This document shows positions 22,381 through 34,460 of a stretch of DNA of 64,000 nucleotides, piece by piece. Below the pieces are notes generated by a model. It was given only the letters and a program-made list of their open reading frames with translations, ran no database searches and had not been told where the DNA came from. Position 1 is the stretch's first letter. Every line of letters begins with the position of its first letter. The DNA comes from Siphonodentalium dalli (lineage: Eukaryota; Mollusca; Scaphopoda; Gadilida; Siphonodentaliidae): the NCBI GenBank assembly GCA_032622095.1, contig CP136065.1, forward strand, positions 117,965,195 to 118,029,194. The letters run 5' to 3'. The translations under genes and the position numbers were made by a program.

Positions 22381-22430
22381 GACATATATCCATATAGTTC
22401 AGTGTGAACGGCTTCCTTTAGTGGAAAAAT

Positions 22431-22734
22431 TACCGTAGATATTCTCAACTTGGCTTAAATTATCAACTGATTTACTAAATACTAATAGATATTCACAGTT
22501 TGTTGATTGACTTAGATTTCCCCCAGTGGCTACAGGGGTACCATTCCCCCAGCCCTAAGCGGAAACCCTCTATAGAACCCAGTTTGTAGACCCTACACAG
22601 TCAGGTAGCAAGCTGAAAACTCCACAAAAACCTCCGAGATTACTTCTACTTGAAATTTTGAGTACAAAGGTATTTTTTATATCAGTGGTTCTCCTATTTT
22701 CGCTGATCACCAGAAAAAACATTTTACCCTTTCA
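22431..22734. other. Unassigned intron DNA
   Basis: Nothing recognised between the TIR element and the minisatellite. Confidence 0.4.
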
Positions 22735-22740
22735 ACATGA

Positions 22741-22905
22741 GAGGCTGGAGTACCAGTCCAATCGTAATATTCCTATTACCAGGGAGAACGGAATACTAGT
22801 CCAATCGTAATATTCCTATAACTAGGGAGATCGGAATACCAGTCCAATCGTAATATTCCTATAATCAGGGAGACCGGAATACCAGTCCAATCGTAATATT
22901 CCTAA
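22741..22905. repeat. Minisatellite, about 44-bp unit x4
   Basis: Four copies of a unit containing 'taccagtccaatcgtaatat', 'tcctataac' and 'agggaga.cggaa'. The copies differ by one to three bases. Confidence 0.92.
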
Positions 22906-23581
22906 TGTTTCCCTTGTGACTTTGGCAGACAAACTGGTGACAAACTGTTTCTTAGCATATGCGCATATGCATATTTTGAGAAAAATGTTTGTTTTATCAT
23001 CGGCAAAGAAGACTTGAATTGTGTTTCTACATTGCACTAATGAGTCACATGTTCATCCCTCTGACTTTAGCTGACAAATTGGTGCCGGGGGAGGGGGGGT
23101 CTGCATGCACAGAGGCAGATTTTGAGGAACGCATTTTGTCATCGACAAAGGAGAAGAATTTCCCAGAAATTGTTCTGAATATAGAAATTAGAACACCTTA
23201 TTGAGCAATCCAAAATTTCTGAAAGAATTTCATATAGAAACACTATTTAAACAATTTATTGAAGGGTCCATGCATTATATATCTTAAGAGTTAATTGAAA
23301 CTCTGTCCACATGTGCAGGTGATGGCCTACATCAATTCTGCATTTAGAATATTCTAAAGAGGTATATATTATGCCGAGTTATCTAATAGCGCAGCCCTGA
23401 CAAGAAATCCAAGCTCATCACTAAAACTATACAGTTTGAAACAAACTACAAACATTAGCTCAGCTGTAATATGACTATCTGAGCAGTGTAGGGCAATACA
23501 TGGAACAGATTGACCGCTGGTCTAACATATGGATTGTTAGGCATATATCCACAACACATAAACTCTGAACTATATATATAC

Positions 23582-23728
23582 CTCATAGTTTATTCGGAAC
23601 TTTTCAACAAAATTGAGCTCTTGAAACATTCTAATGCAAGCTTTAAGCGTATCATCATCATCCAATGTAAAATCACTGAATTTCCAATCATATAGCTTAT
23701 AATGCTGTGCTGAGCATATCTTCAAATT
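23582..23728 (-). CDS. PDE11: PDE11-like exon f (start of catalytic domain)
   Basis: Exon of 147 nt (49 codons, phase 0) after tgtttttcag and before GTATATAT. It encodes a linker then YKLYDWKFSDFTLDDDDT, followed by CIRMFQELNFVEKFRINYE. FSDF..DDD..T.....MF.EL..V.KF.I.YE is the first helical part of PDE5/6/11 catalytic domains. It joins directly to TLCRWLL in exon g, giving the YETLCRW sequence expected of PDE11. The intron to exon e is only 394 bp. Confidence 0.92.
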
Positions 23729-24122
23729 CTGAAAAACAAATATATCAAATGTTAAACAAGAAATTGCACCTCGGATGTTGGTATATAGCCCACAGTGCCA
23801 AATTAAAATGTGGGCAGGACGAAAACCAAATGTAAAAGTTGTGCATCAAAGATGGCTCTCGTTGAGTATTGTTTTGGCCATAAGAGTAAATCTGATTGAC
23901 CGAGAAGCACTAAACATGGACAAACTAAAGAATCCTATCTCAGAACTGAGGGCCATAACACAGGTAAAAAAATCTGACAAACCACGTTTTTGAACTCAAT
24001 CAAGAAATTGTTGAGAACAATTCAAATATCCAATATGAATGAAATTGGTTGACGTTTGTTCAAGTTATATTGCTAACAGTCAGTAAATACAGGAACAAAT
24101 GTGATGTACAAACAGAACTTAC

Positions 24123-24266
24123 TGACAGCCGTTGTGCCTCCTCATATGGAGCAATTGCATGATATGACAAAACATCTAGAGCTATCTTTTGCTTCGCTAG
24201 CGCCTGACAACAAGAATCAAAGGTCTGTGTGTTACTGATTCCAAGTCCACAAAATATAGAGAATGC
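24123..24266 (-). CDS. PDE11: PDE11-like exon e (GAF-B end and linker helix)
   Basis: Exon of 144 nt (48 codons, phase 0) after atttatttcag, followed by GTAAGTTC. It starts AFSIFCGLGISNTQTF and continues with QALAKQKIALDVLSYHA, the characteristic end of GAF-B followed by the long linker helix to the catalytic domain, shared by PDE5 and PDE11 proteins. A run FDSCCQ replaces the usual tyrosine-rich turn. The intron to exon d is about 18.4 kb and holds the 30/31-bp satellite and the foldback element. Confidence 0.92.
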
Positions 24267-26242
24267 CTGAAATAAATTAGAATGTGGTTAGTATTATAAC
24301 GGATTTTATACGCCTATCCACGAATAAAATTCCATGACTTTTCCAATTTTTCCACTAGAACGTTCACAGGAACAGGTAGCATGGGATAACTTTTTTTAAA
24401 TTGAATCAGTTAAGAATCGCGACCCTGATGCGTGATTTAATACAATGACAATCTCTACCAGAATCAGTTCTCAGGTCACCGATAATGCATGAAAGACTGA
24501 CGATGCTGTGGGAGCTTGCACGGTGACATTGATTCAGACAGATACTGCAGGCAGGGCATGCATGGCCATTAGGTCTCTTGTCATCTTTGCAACCAGGCGT
24601 ACTAATTTCCTCATCTAAATTCCTAGACAACAAACAATTATTGATGCATATATAGTTATTGAATTTGCATGATTATTGTTTATCATCATTGACGATTGTA
24701 TATTTGCATTTTGTATGTCAAACTAAATGGAACTATTTCATAGCTTAATTGCAATGCATGCACAACTTTATATCTGGCATTAGAAAATGAGCAATGTGCC
24801 ACATTTCTAACCCCTGGGCATTTCCATGGCGTCACGGAGTGACATCCCACTCAAATTGTGAGACAAAACACAGTACCTTGACAAAATATTAAGATTAATA
24901 TCAGAGTAATACCTTTTTTCCAATAGATTGACCTAAGAAGTAAACACTGAAATATAATCCATTTCCATTTTACATGACATTTAATTATTCTGGCATGAAA
25001 TATTTTCTGTCACGGAGTGACAGCCGCAAAATGAGAACATGAGGGTATGGTGATATAAGGTGTAATTTGTCAGCTATTAGGCAATATACATCAATGAGAT
25101 ATGCCAGTATCCATGAAACAGTGGTCGGTCCAAATTCTTGAATCGAAGTAGTTGAGCAGATTGCATTCCATTCTTTAAAATGAGCTTCAATGTAAACGTC
25201 ACGGAGTGACATGAAAATTGTCACGGACAAGTGGAATTTGGATCTGGTTTTGAGATGGAAATTTCAAGTTTCAGTAAATTTTATTGGTTGAACATAACAA
25301 ATTAATTCATATCCAAATTTTCATACTTATTCATACTTAAAATCAGAGATGCTAGTTTTCAGGTTTTTGTCTGATTTCAGGTTTTTCAGTTCCATTCACC
25401 AACCCCTGTGTTGACCCCGGGGAGCATGTTGGAGCATGTTTTATGGTCCAGAACTACAGGGAACATGTTCCAATATGGAAGTAGAGAATAGGGCATCGGT
25501 AGTCACTGCCTGGAGTAAAAGTCATCCTAAAAGTGGCATTTAGGCGAAACCTCAGTAGGAAATGAAACTAAATTACTATTTTCTCAAATATTTGGCTACA
25601 AGCATAGTTAGATATCTGGGGTATAATTGCACTAATTGGTTCATCTGATATATTTACTCGTTTTGAGTTTGGATGTAAATGGTGTACTTGGTGTCTCAGA
25701 CTTTCAGAAATAGTTTCAAGAACAATACGGACAATTGCAGATTTCTATGATCATTGCTCGATTCCTTATGGTGTGCCCTTCATTTTTATATACTACACAA
25801 ACATGTTCACCGACTATTTGAGAAAAATTAGCAATTTAGTTCTGATAGTTCATTCTAAACTTCCTACTGAGGTTTCACCTTAAAACACCAGTCAACCCAT
25901 TCACTAGACATTTTTAATATTAGTAAGTTGTAAAGATTTTCTGTTGAAATTTATGAAAATATTTAGATTCTATTGCCTTATAGATATTCCTAAAATATTC
26001 CTAAATGCTCTTTTGTAGCTATAAAAGGGCCAATTGAATTGATTTCCAATATTTCAAATTCAGGCCCCAGCATATTTCAGTCATTTCAGGTTTTTTCTAC
26101 CTGGTCAACTAGCATCCCTGTAAAATGACATTTTCAAGTTAAAATTTAACACATAGCAACTGAGGTGTGTATGTGTACTTCAAGGTCAAATCCTATTGGT
26201 TCCTGAAGTATAAACAAAATTGTAATACGACCCTGCCTAACT
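24267..26242. other. Intron DNA with three GTCAC-GGA-GTGAC hairpins
   Basis: The 13-base inverted motif gtcacggagtgac occurs at 24831-24843, 25009-25021 (extended to ctgtcacggagtgacag) and 25198-25210, about 180-190 bp apart, with a half copy at 25219. No exon or transposon end seen in the rest. Confidence 0.6.
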
Positions 26243-27068
26243 ATGCTTAAAAGCCATGTCCTGATTGGCCAGTGGCCCGAGTTACCATGGCTATCTCGTT
26301 CCAATTTTGTGGTACAATTCTACTTTTTCCAATTGTACCACGAAAAAAAATCGGTTTATTCAGATCGCCGCACGCGACTTTTCCCGTCTTTTCTAACTCC
26401 GCGCAAACGGGGCATCAACGGAGTACACCCGCACCCGTAACCCTTTGAATTATTTTGCTACATCTTGACAATCTTGCAAATTTTCTAGCGATTTTTCGCT
26501 TGAAACCAGTTTGGTTGCCAATGAATATGGTCCAAATGATGTTATTATATACTGATATATGTTACGACCAAAGAAAGTTACTTAATAAGTATATTAAATG
26601 ACAAAATAAATCCATGGGGCCGGGCTGTGCATTCGTCGATTCGAATCTCGATCATATTCGATATTTCGGAATCAAGTTGAAAATGAAAGCGCTCGTTCAC
26701 CAGTACAGAAGGGGAATAAGATTAGTTTAGTAAACTAGATCATTTAGATCGCTTTGTGTAAGGAAAATGGTCCATAGTCGATGATAATATTCATGTTGTC
26801 CCAACAACGTTCAACACAGAAATGACAGCAATCGTATTTCCTGTACAATTTAAATGAAAGGCACGGGCGCTGCTGAAAACACATCGTTTTTTAGCCAATC
26901 ACAACGATTATTTACGCAAACAAATTACTAGAGTACTCCATGCAAAGAATCGAGTACGCCCAATACGAATTACACCACGAAATGTTTTCTCACCTGAGAC
27001 CGAAAAAGCGCAGTATTTCGTTGACTATTCAGTCGAATTGTGACCATAAACTTTCAGTCGAATTACAA
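26243..27068. other. Unassigned DNA with 'gtaccacga' inverted motifs
   Basis: 'ttgtggtacaattctac' and 'ccaattgtaccacgaaaaaa' at 26309-26345 form a small inverted pair, similar in wording to the hairpin at 27069. GC-richer blocks such as 'cgccgcacgcgac' follow. No gene recognised. Confidence 0.45.
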
Positions 27069-27215
27069 AAGAAATAAATACACGGTGTATCGGTGTGTAT
27101 GGTCAAGTTGTACCACAAAAAAATGATTGTAGGACTCCGCTACGCGTCGTCTTACAATCAGTTTTTTGTGGTACAACTTGACCATACACACCTCTACACC
27201 GTGTATTTATTTCTT
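27069..27215. repeat. Long near-perfect hairpin (67-nt arms)
   Basis: Left arm 27069-27135 (aagaaataaatacacggtgt...ttgtaggac) is the reverse complement of right arm 27149-27215 (gtcttacaat...atttatttctt) with about four mismatches. The 13-nt loop is tccgctacgcgtc. Same architecture and arm length as the hairpin at 1953-2099, with unrelated arm sequence. Confidence 0.93.
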
Positions 27216-27257
27216 AAATAATATATACCTAATTCCTGTAAAATTGCTATAAATTGT

Positions 27258-27897
27258 ATGGTACATCGTTTACATCCCGGAAGATTATGTGGAGCCCACA
27301 GAGGGCTTGGCGTCTCTGGATTGTTACCGAAAGAACCAAAAAGCGTCTCGGCATCCATATCGACTGCACCCAAAGAAATTGATCCTGATCACATCGTTAT
27401 GTTTGACAAGGTTATGTACATGGCAAAGTGGCGCACAAAGTTGTTGACAGTCAAGGTGGTGGATCAGGATTCGGCCGGGGACCAATTGTACACTGTGCAG
27501 ACGGCCACTTCAGACAAACGATGGAAAGTGGCCAAGCTATACCTCAAAGCTGCCTTGAAAGCATATCACATTGACAGCCGCATCCACAGAACATACCGCA
27601 TCTACATCCACAGCCACATCCACAGAACATGTCGACTCAACAGAAGACCGGGATGACATTGATGAAATAAAATATAGGATCGAAAACGTTGATAAGTTTG
27701 GTTCTAAAATACACAACAAAGACGGCTTATACGGCAACAAGTCAGCAGCAACACTTTCATGGAGGTGCTACATCCATCACCTTTTTTCCAATCACGACCA
27801 GACATTTCACATTAATTGTTGCGGGAAAACGGTTGACTTCTGCGCCTGGATTAGTGTCCCATCTCCATAGAAAACATTACACCAAAAAAGGACAATA
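27258..27897 (+). pseudogene. Frameshifted ORF of unknown origin
   Basis: A 132-codon frame reads ...EIDPDHIVMFDKVMYMAKWR, TKLLTVKVVDQDSAGDQLYT, VQTATSDKRWKVAKLYLKAA. It continues, after a shift of frame near 27600, in two further frames (TEDRDDIDEIKYRIENVDKF then KYTTKTAYTATSQQ). Protein-like composition and frame changes suggest a decayed gene, host or element derived. No family recognised. It starts 43 bp after the hairpin at 27069-27215. Confidence 0.35.
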
Positions 27898-28547
27898 AAT
27901 CGTCTACATTTATAGAGTAAGCTTAGGGCTATTCCAGAAAAATATATATGGGGGGGTCGGGAGGCACTGTTTATTTTAATTCATGCATGGTGGTTGGTTA
28001 AGACAAGTTTCAATAGCATGAAATTCAGACCTGAACATTTCAAAACTACACTTTCCTCGCCGACGATTTCGACACGGCTGTGTGTAAAATGTAATAACTC
28101 ACTCAAAATTAATCGCACAAAGTTGATATTTGGCATACCTGTTCAGCATATCTCAACTACATTGATGTACTTTTTGCTGGTTCGCAACCCACCAAATGTG
28201 TCACCTTTATTGACAGGTGATTTCTATTATATAGAGAGTAATCAATTGGTTCCGAGCATTACGTTAAATAATTCGCGAGAGACGTCAGTAAGAAACGAGT
28301 GCGCATTAGCATTCAATTTAACGTAATTCTCGGAACGTGAGTTTTTTTCGTGGACTTTCCGTTATGTTCAGATGAGTTATAGTAATTTAAGAGAATGAAC
28401 CCATGGCTGAAATTTGTGGAAAATATCAAGCAAAAAAACGACACAGGGTCATTGGTTTTGACCGTACTGGGCTGTGCAGACTGAGAGGCATCTAAAATAA
28501 TGTCACGTTAAATAACCCATCAAGAACAACACAACACCATATATGAG
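27898..28547. other. Unassigned DNA before the satellite
   Basis: No element recognised. The 110-codon frame at 27994-28326 has no features that I can interpret. Confidence 0.4.
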
Positions 28548-31500
28548 ATTTGTAAAGCTTGTATAATAGTAAGACAGATTCGTAAAGCTTATATAATAGT
28601 AAAACAGATTCATATAAGCTAATATAACAGTAAGACAGATCCATGTAAGCTTATATAACAGTAAGACAGATCCATGTAAGCTTATATAACAGTAAGACAG
28701 ATTCATATAAGCTTATATAACAGTAAGACAGATTCGTAAAGCTTATATAATAGTAAGACAGATTCGTAAAGCTTATATAATAGTAAAACAGATTCATATA
28801 AGCTAATATAACAGTAAGACAGATCCATGTAAGCTTATATAACAGTAAGACAGATCCATGTAAGCTTATATAACAGTAAGACAGATTCATATAAGCTTAT
28901 ATAACAGTAAGACAGATTCGTAAAGCTTATATAATAGTAAGACAGATTCGTAAAGCTTATATAATAGTAAAACAGATCCATGTAAGCTTATATAACAGTA
29001 AGACAGATCCATGTAAGCTTATATAACAGTAAGACAGATCCATGTAAGCTTATATAACAGTAAGACAGATTCGTAAAGCTTATATAACAGTAAGACAGAT
29101 CCATGTAAGCTTATATAACAGTAAGACAGATCCATGTAAGCTTATATAATAGTAAGACAGATTCGTAAAGCTTATATAATAGTAAGACAGATCCATGTAA
29201 GCTTATATAACAGTAAGACAGATCCATGTAAGCTTATATAACAGTAAGACAGATCCATGTAAGCTTATATAACAGTAAGACAGATTCGTAAAGCTTATAT
29301 AATAGTAAAACAGATTCATATAAGCTTATATAATAGTAAGACAGATCCATGTAAGCTTATATAGCAGTAAGACAGATTCGTAAAGCTTATATAACAGTAA
29401 GACAGATTCATGTAAGCTTATATAATAGTAAGACAGATTCGTAAAGCTTATATAATAGTAAGACAGATGCATGTAAGCTTATATAATAGTAAGACAGATT
29501 CGTAAAGCTTATATAATAGTAAAACAGATTCATATAAGCTTATATAGCAGTAAGACAGATTCGTAAAGCTTATATAACAGTAAGACAGATGCATGTAAGC
29601 TTATATAATAGTAAGACAGATTCGTAAAGCTTATATAATAGTAAAACAGATTCATATAAGCTTATATAGCAGTAAGACAGATTCGTAAAGCTTATATAAC
29701 AGTAAGACAGATCCATGTAAGCTTATGTAATAGTAAGACAGATTCGTAAAGCTTATATAATAGTAAAACAGATTCATATAAGCTTATATAGCAGTAAGAC
29801 AGATTCGTAAAGCTTATATAACAGTAAGACAGATTCGTAAAGCTTATATAATAGTAAGACAGATCCATGTAAGCTTATATAACAGTAAGACAGATGCATG
29901 TAAGCTTATATAATAGTAAAACAGATTCGTAAAGCTTATATAACAGTAAGACAGATCCATGTAAGCTTATATAATAGTAAGACAGATTCGTAAAGCTTAT
30001 ATAATAGTAAAACAGATTCATATAAGCTTATATAGCAGTAAGACAGATTCGTAAAGCTTATATAACAGTAAGACAGATTCGTAAAGCTTATATAATAGTA
30101 AGACAGATCCATGTAAGCTTATATAACAGTAAGACAGATGCATGTAAGCTTATATAATAGTAAAACAGATTCGTAAAGCTTATATAACAGTAAGACAGAT
30201 TCATATAAGCTTATATAGCAGTAAGACAGATTCGTAAAGCTTATATAACAGTAAGACAGATTCATATAAGCTTATATAATAGTAAGACAGATCCATGTAA
30301 GCTTATATAATAGTAAAACAGATTCATATAAGCTTATATAACAGTAAGACAGATTCATATAAGCTTATATAACAGTAAGACAGATTCATATAAGCTTATA
30401 TAACAGTAAGACAGATGCATGTAAGCTTATATAATAGTAAGACAGATTCGTAAAGCTTATATAATAGTAAGACAGATCCATGTAAGCTTATATAATAGTA
30501 AAACAGATTCATATAAGCTTATATAACAGTAAGACAGATTCATATAAGCTTATATAACAGTAAGACAGATGCATGTAAGCTTATATAATAGTAAGACAGA
30601 TTCGTAAAGCTTATATAATAGTAAGACAGATCCATGTAAGCTTATATAATAGTAAGACAGATTCATATAAGCTTATATAACAGTAAGACAGATTCATATA
30701 AGCTTATATAACAGTAAGACAGATTCATATAAGCTTATATAACAGTAAGACAGATTCATATAAGCTTATATAACAGTAAGACAGATTCGTAAAGCTTATA
30801 TAATAGTAAGACAGATTCGTAAAGCTTATATAATAGTAAAACAGATCCATGTAAGCTTATATAACAGTAAGACAGATCCATGTAAGCTTATATAACAGTA
30901 AGACAGATCCATGTAAGCTTATATAACAGTAAGACAGATCCATGTATTAAGCTTATATAATAGTAAGACAGATTCGTAAAGCTTATATAACAGTAAGACA
31001 GATTCATATAAGCTTATATAATAGGAAGACAGATCCATGTAAGCTTATATAACAGTAAGACAGATTCGTAAAGCTTATATAACAGTAAGACAGATTCGTA
31101 AAGCTTATATAATAGTAAAACAGATTCATATAAGCTTATATAATAGTAAGACAGATTCATATAAGCTTATATAACAGTAAGACAGATTCATATAAGCTTA
31201 TATAACAGTAAGACAGATTCATATAAGCTTATATAACAGTAAGACAGATTCATATAAGCTTATATAACAGTAAGACAGATTCGTAAAGCTTATATAATAG
31301 TAAGACAGATTCGTAAAGCTTATATAATAGTAAAACAGATCCATGTAAGCTTATATAACAGTAAGACAGATCCATGTAAGCTTATATAACAGTAAGACAG
31401 ATCCATGTAAGCTTATATAACAGTAAGACAGATCCATGTATTAAGCTTATATAATAGTAAGACAGATTCGTAAAGCTTATATAACAGTAAGACAGATTCA

Positions 31501-32695
31501 TATAAGCTTATATAATAGGAAGACAGATCCATGTAAGCTTATATAACAGAAAGACAGATTCGTAAAGCTTATATAATAGTAAGACAGATCCATGTAAGCT
31601 TATATAATAGTAAGACAGATCCATGTAAGCTAATATAATAATAAGACAGATTCATGTAAGCTTATATAATAACACGACAGATCCATGTAAGCTTATATAA
31701 TAGTAAGACAGATTCGTAAAGCTTATATAACAGTAAGACAGATTCGTAAAGCTTATATAACAGTAAGACAGATTCGTAAAGCTTATATAATAGTAAGACA
31801 GATCCATGTAAGCTTATATAACAGTAAGACAGATCCATGTAAGCTAATATAATAATAAGACAGATTCATGTAAGCTTATATAATAACACCACAGATCCAT
31901 GTAAGCTTATATAATAGTAAGACAGATCCATGTAAGCTTATATAATAACACCACAGAGATCATGTAAGCTTATATAATAGTAAGACAGATCCATGTAAGC
32001 TTATATAATAACACCACAGATCCATGTAAGCTTATATAATAGTAAGACAGATCCATGTAAGCTTATATAATAATAAGACAGATTCGTAAAGCTTATATAT
32101 AGAAAGACAGATCCATGTAAGCTTATATAATAACACCACAGATCCATGTAAGCTTATATAATAGTAAGACAGATCCATGTAAGCTTATATAATAATAAGA
32201 CAGATGCATGTAAGCTTATATAATAGTAAGACAGATTCGTAAAGCTTATATAACAGTAAGACAGATCCATGTAAGCTTATATAACAGTAGACAGATCCAT
32301 GTAAGCTTATATATAGTAAGACAGATTCGTAAAGCTTATATAACAGTAAGACAGATGCATGTAAGCTTATATAATAGTAAGACAGATCCATGTAAGCTTA
32401 TATAATAGTAAGACAGATCCATGTAAGCTTATATAATAACACCACAGATGCATGTAAGCTTATATAATAGTAAGACAGATTCATATAAGCTTATATAATA
32501 GTAAGACAGATCCATTGTAAGCTTATATAACAGTAAGACAGATCCATGTAAGCTTATATAACAGTAAGACAGATTTGTAAAGCTTATATAACAGTAAGAC
32601 AGATTTGTAAAGCTTATATAATAGTAAGACAGATTCGTAAAGCTTATATAATAGTAAGACAGATGCATGTAAGCTTATATATATAGTAAGACAGA
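28548..32695. repeat. 30/31-bp satellite array, about 135 units
   Basis: About 4.15 kb of head-to-tail units of form 'aagacagatNNRTRNAAGC' + 'TTATATAAYAGT'. Four main variants are interspersed: 'attcgtaaagc' (30 bp) and 'atccatgtaagc', 'attcatataagc', 'atgcatgtaagc' (31 bp). Nearly every unit has AAGCTT and TATATAA. The right third (31600-32450) also has 'aataacaccacag' variants. A block of about 494 bp is repeated in tandem (marker 'ccatgtattaagc' at about 30939 and 31433; 'ataggaagac' at 31021 and 31515). Open frames on the minus strand (LSYYYISL...-type) are repeat translations, not a gene. It lies in the intron between exons d and e. Confidence 0.97.
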
Positions 32696-33099
32696 TATGT
32701 TACACACTGAACTACATGGTAGAAAAAACTCATATGAGGTACTGATTCGCAGATTTGATTGATGATACAAGGTAAAATGGAGAAAGTGGAAGAATAAGCC
32801 CAATGGCTGAATCTTTGCCCCCCCCCCCCCCCCCCCTTTTGTCCTGAAGTCAGGCAAACCAGTAAATTTGAAAAACCCATTAGGTAGAAATCGCCCAAAG
32901 TTCATATGCATGTACATGCATGTGCCACCTCCGCCATGGAGCAAGCTGGTCATATGCAGAAAGCATAGACCACTCTGATCCATGACATGCGACTGTAACG
33001 AACCAAGATATCCTGATGTTTCGACACCAGAGGAAGGAAATCTATTTCTTCCTGCATAGTCAATCTGGATGTAAACTAGGACTAGGTGGCCATGTGTTT
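32696..33099. other. Unassigned DNA with poly-C tract
   Basis: A 19-base C run at 32818-32836. The 152-codon minus-strand frame crossing it (32675-33133) has a Gly run encoded by that tract and is not considered a gene. Confidence 0.5.
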
Positions 33100-33830
33100 T
33101 GAAGAATGTCAGAAAAATTTTGATGGCTCCCATCTAGAAGTCACTCCGAAGATCCATAAGAAGTTTGGTGATGATCAGATGACAGATGCGACCTGTGGGG
33201 CGTGCCAAAGGATTTAGTCATACAAAGAGTAAACTACAAGATGGGTGCTGGTGGCCATGTTTAAAAAAAAAAATAGTTCAAATTTGATGGCTCCCATCTA
33301 GAGGCGATCCTAAACATGCCTGTAAACTTTCAAAACAATTCTCCAATAAATGCGAGCTGCAGGCTGTGCCGATGGATTCAAATTGAAATCCAAGATGGCT
33401 ACTGACTCCCATCCAGAGGTCACTCTGAAGATCCATATGAAGTTTGGTGGCGATTACCTGAGTGATGTGGTCTGTAGGGTGTGCCAAAGGATTTAGTCAT
33501 GCAAAGAGTAAAATTCAAGATGGCTGCCAGCGGCCAATGTTTTTCATCGAAAATCGCTAAAATTTTATAGCTCCCATCTAGAGGTGATCATAAACATGCC
33601 TGTAAATTTTTTTCAAAACATTTCTCCAATAAATGCGAGCTGCAGGCTGTGCCGATGGACTCAAATTTGAAATCCAAGATGGCTGCTGGCAGTCATGTTT
33701 TTTTTATAAATTTCTGATAAAATTGATGGCTCCCATCTAGAGGTCACCCCGAAGATCCATATGAAGTTTGATAGTAATCGGATGATGGATGCGGCCTGTA
33801 GGTGAGACCAAAGGAAATTGTTCATGGAAA
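33100..33830 (+). repeat. 'aagatggctgctgg' repeat, about 4 diverged units
   Basis: Units of 150-180 bp with 'ggctcccatctagaggtcac', 'gaagatccatatgaagtttg', 'gcggcctgtaggg', 'ggatttagtcatgcaaagag'. More diverged than the array at 51.7-54.1 kb. It alternates between 'gatccatatgaag' and 'gatcctaaacatgcctgtaa' type units. Confidence 0.8.
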
Positions 33831-34460
33831 AGACAGCAAACAGATGTACAAAATGTTTCCATGCAGTGCTTCTGGTCTAGATACCACTAAACTTCAGTAT
33901 ATAAATTCATGGGATACATCAACTATAAGAATTGGATAGCAGCCAAACTGTGAAGGGAACTATATCAGAAAGGAATTTTCACCTGCTTAAAAAAAGAAAG
34001 TTGGAGGCTAATTATACCTCCGGTGAATCATATTCTTTAAATCGTTTGGCCAGAGGAAAATAAGAGTTATTAACTTTCTCCAAATGGGGACAGACAGAAT
34101 CACCGACAATGGCACTTTCTTGCCGAGGGGTGTATGGATTTGCTATATGAAGCTATTGGTATGCATGATAACCATCTTCGTGAGTGGAATGACTAAATTT
34201 TATCGAGCATCCAGTGATTGAATATGAACTTTAATGAAGCAATAATTTGCATTATAGATTATATTGATCTACTGGTTGATAAAATCGCAAAGGCAAGGCA
34301 CGATTACGCTGATGACAAGACATGGATTATGCTGTTAGATAACCTGATTAGTGTGACGATCTACATTGTATAAAGAAAGCCGACTGAAAAAAGGCCATTC
34401 ATATGTTTCTCCAGAGAATCAAGATGGTTAGATCAGGTTGTGCAAATTGTGCACAAGATA
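33831..34460. other. Unassigned intron DNA
   Basis: Nothing recognised. Confidence 0.4.

Larger units (their letters stand above)
17243..22430. mobile_element. Large TIR element 1 (5.2 kb, unknown superfamily)
   Basis: Ends in about 43-bp terminal inverted repeats: ATTTTTCCGCTAAAGGAAGC... at 17243 and its reverse complement, with about three mismatches, ending at 22430. The interior matches element 2 (44143-49057) in blocks along its length. No DDE transposase, helicase or polymerase was recognised. A GC-rich left part (17480-18260), a 750-bp tandem duplication, a 36-base G run and an ORF near the right end are described separately. A target duplication is not clear. Confidence 0.75.

Noticed and set aside
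28503-28890. Minus-strand frames rich in LSYYYISL/LLLYKL across the satellite
   Set aside because: They follow the 30/31-bp units exactly and change frame with unit length; they are translations of a satellite.
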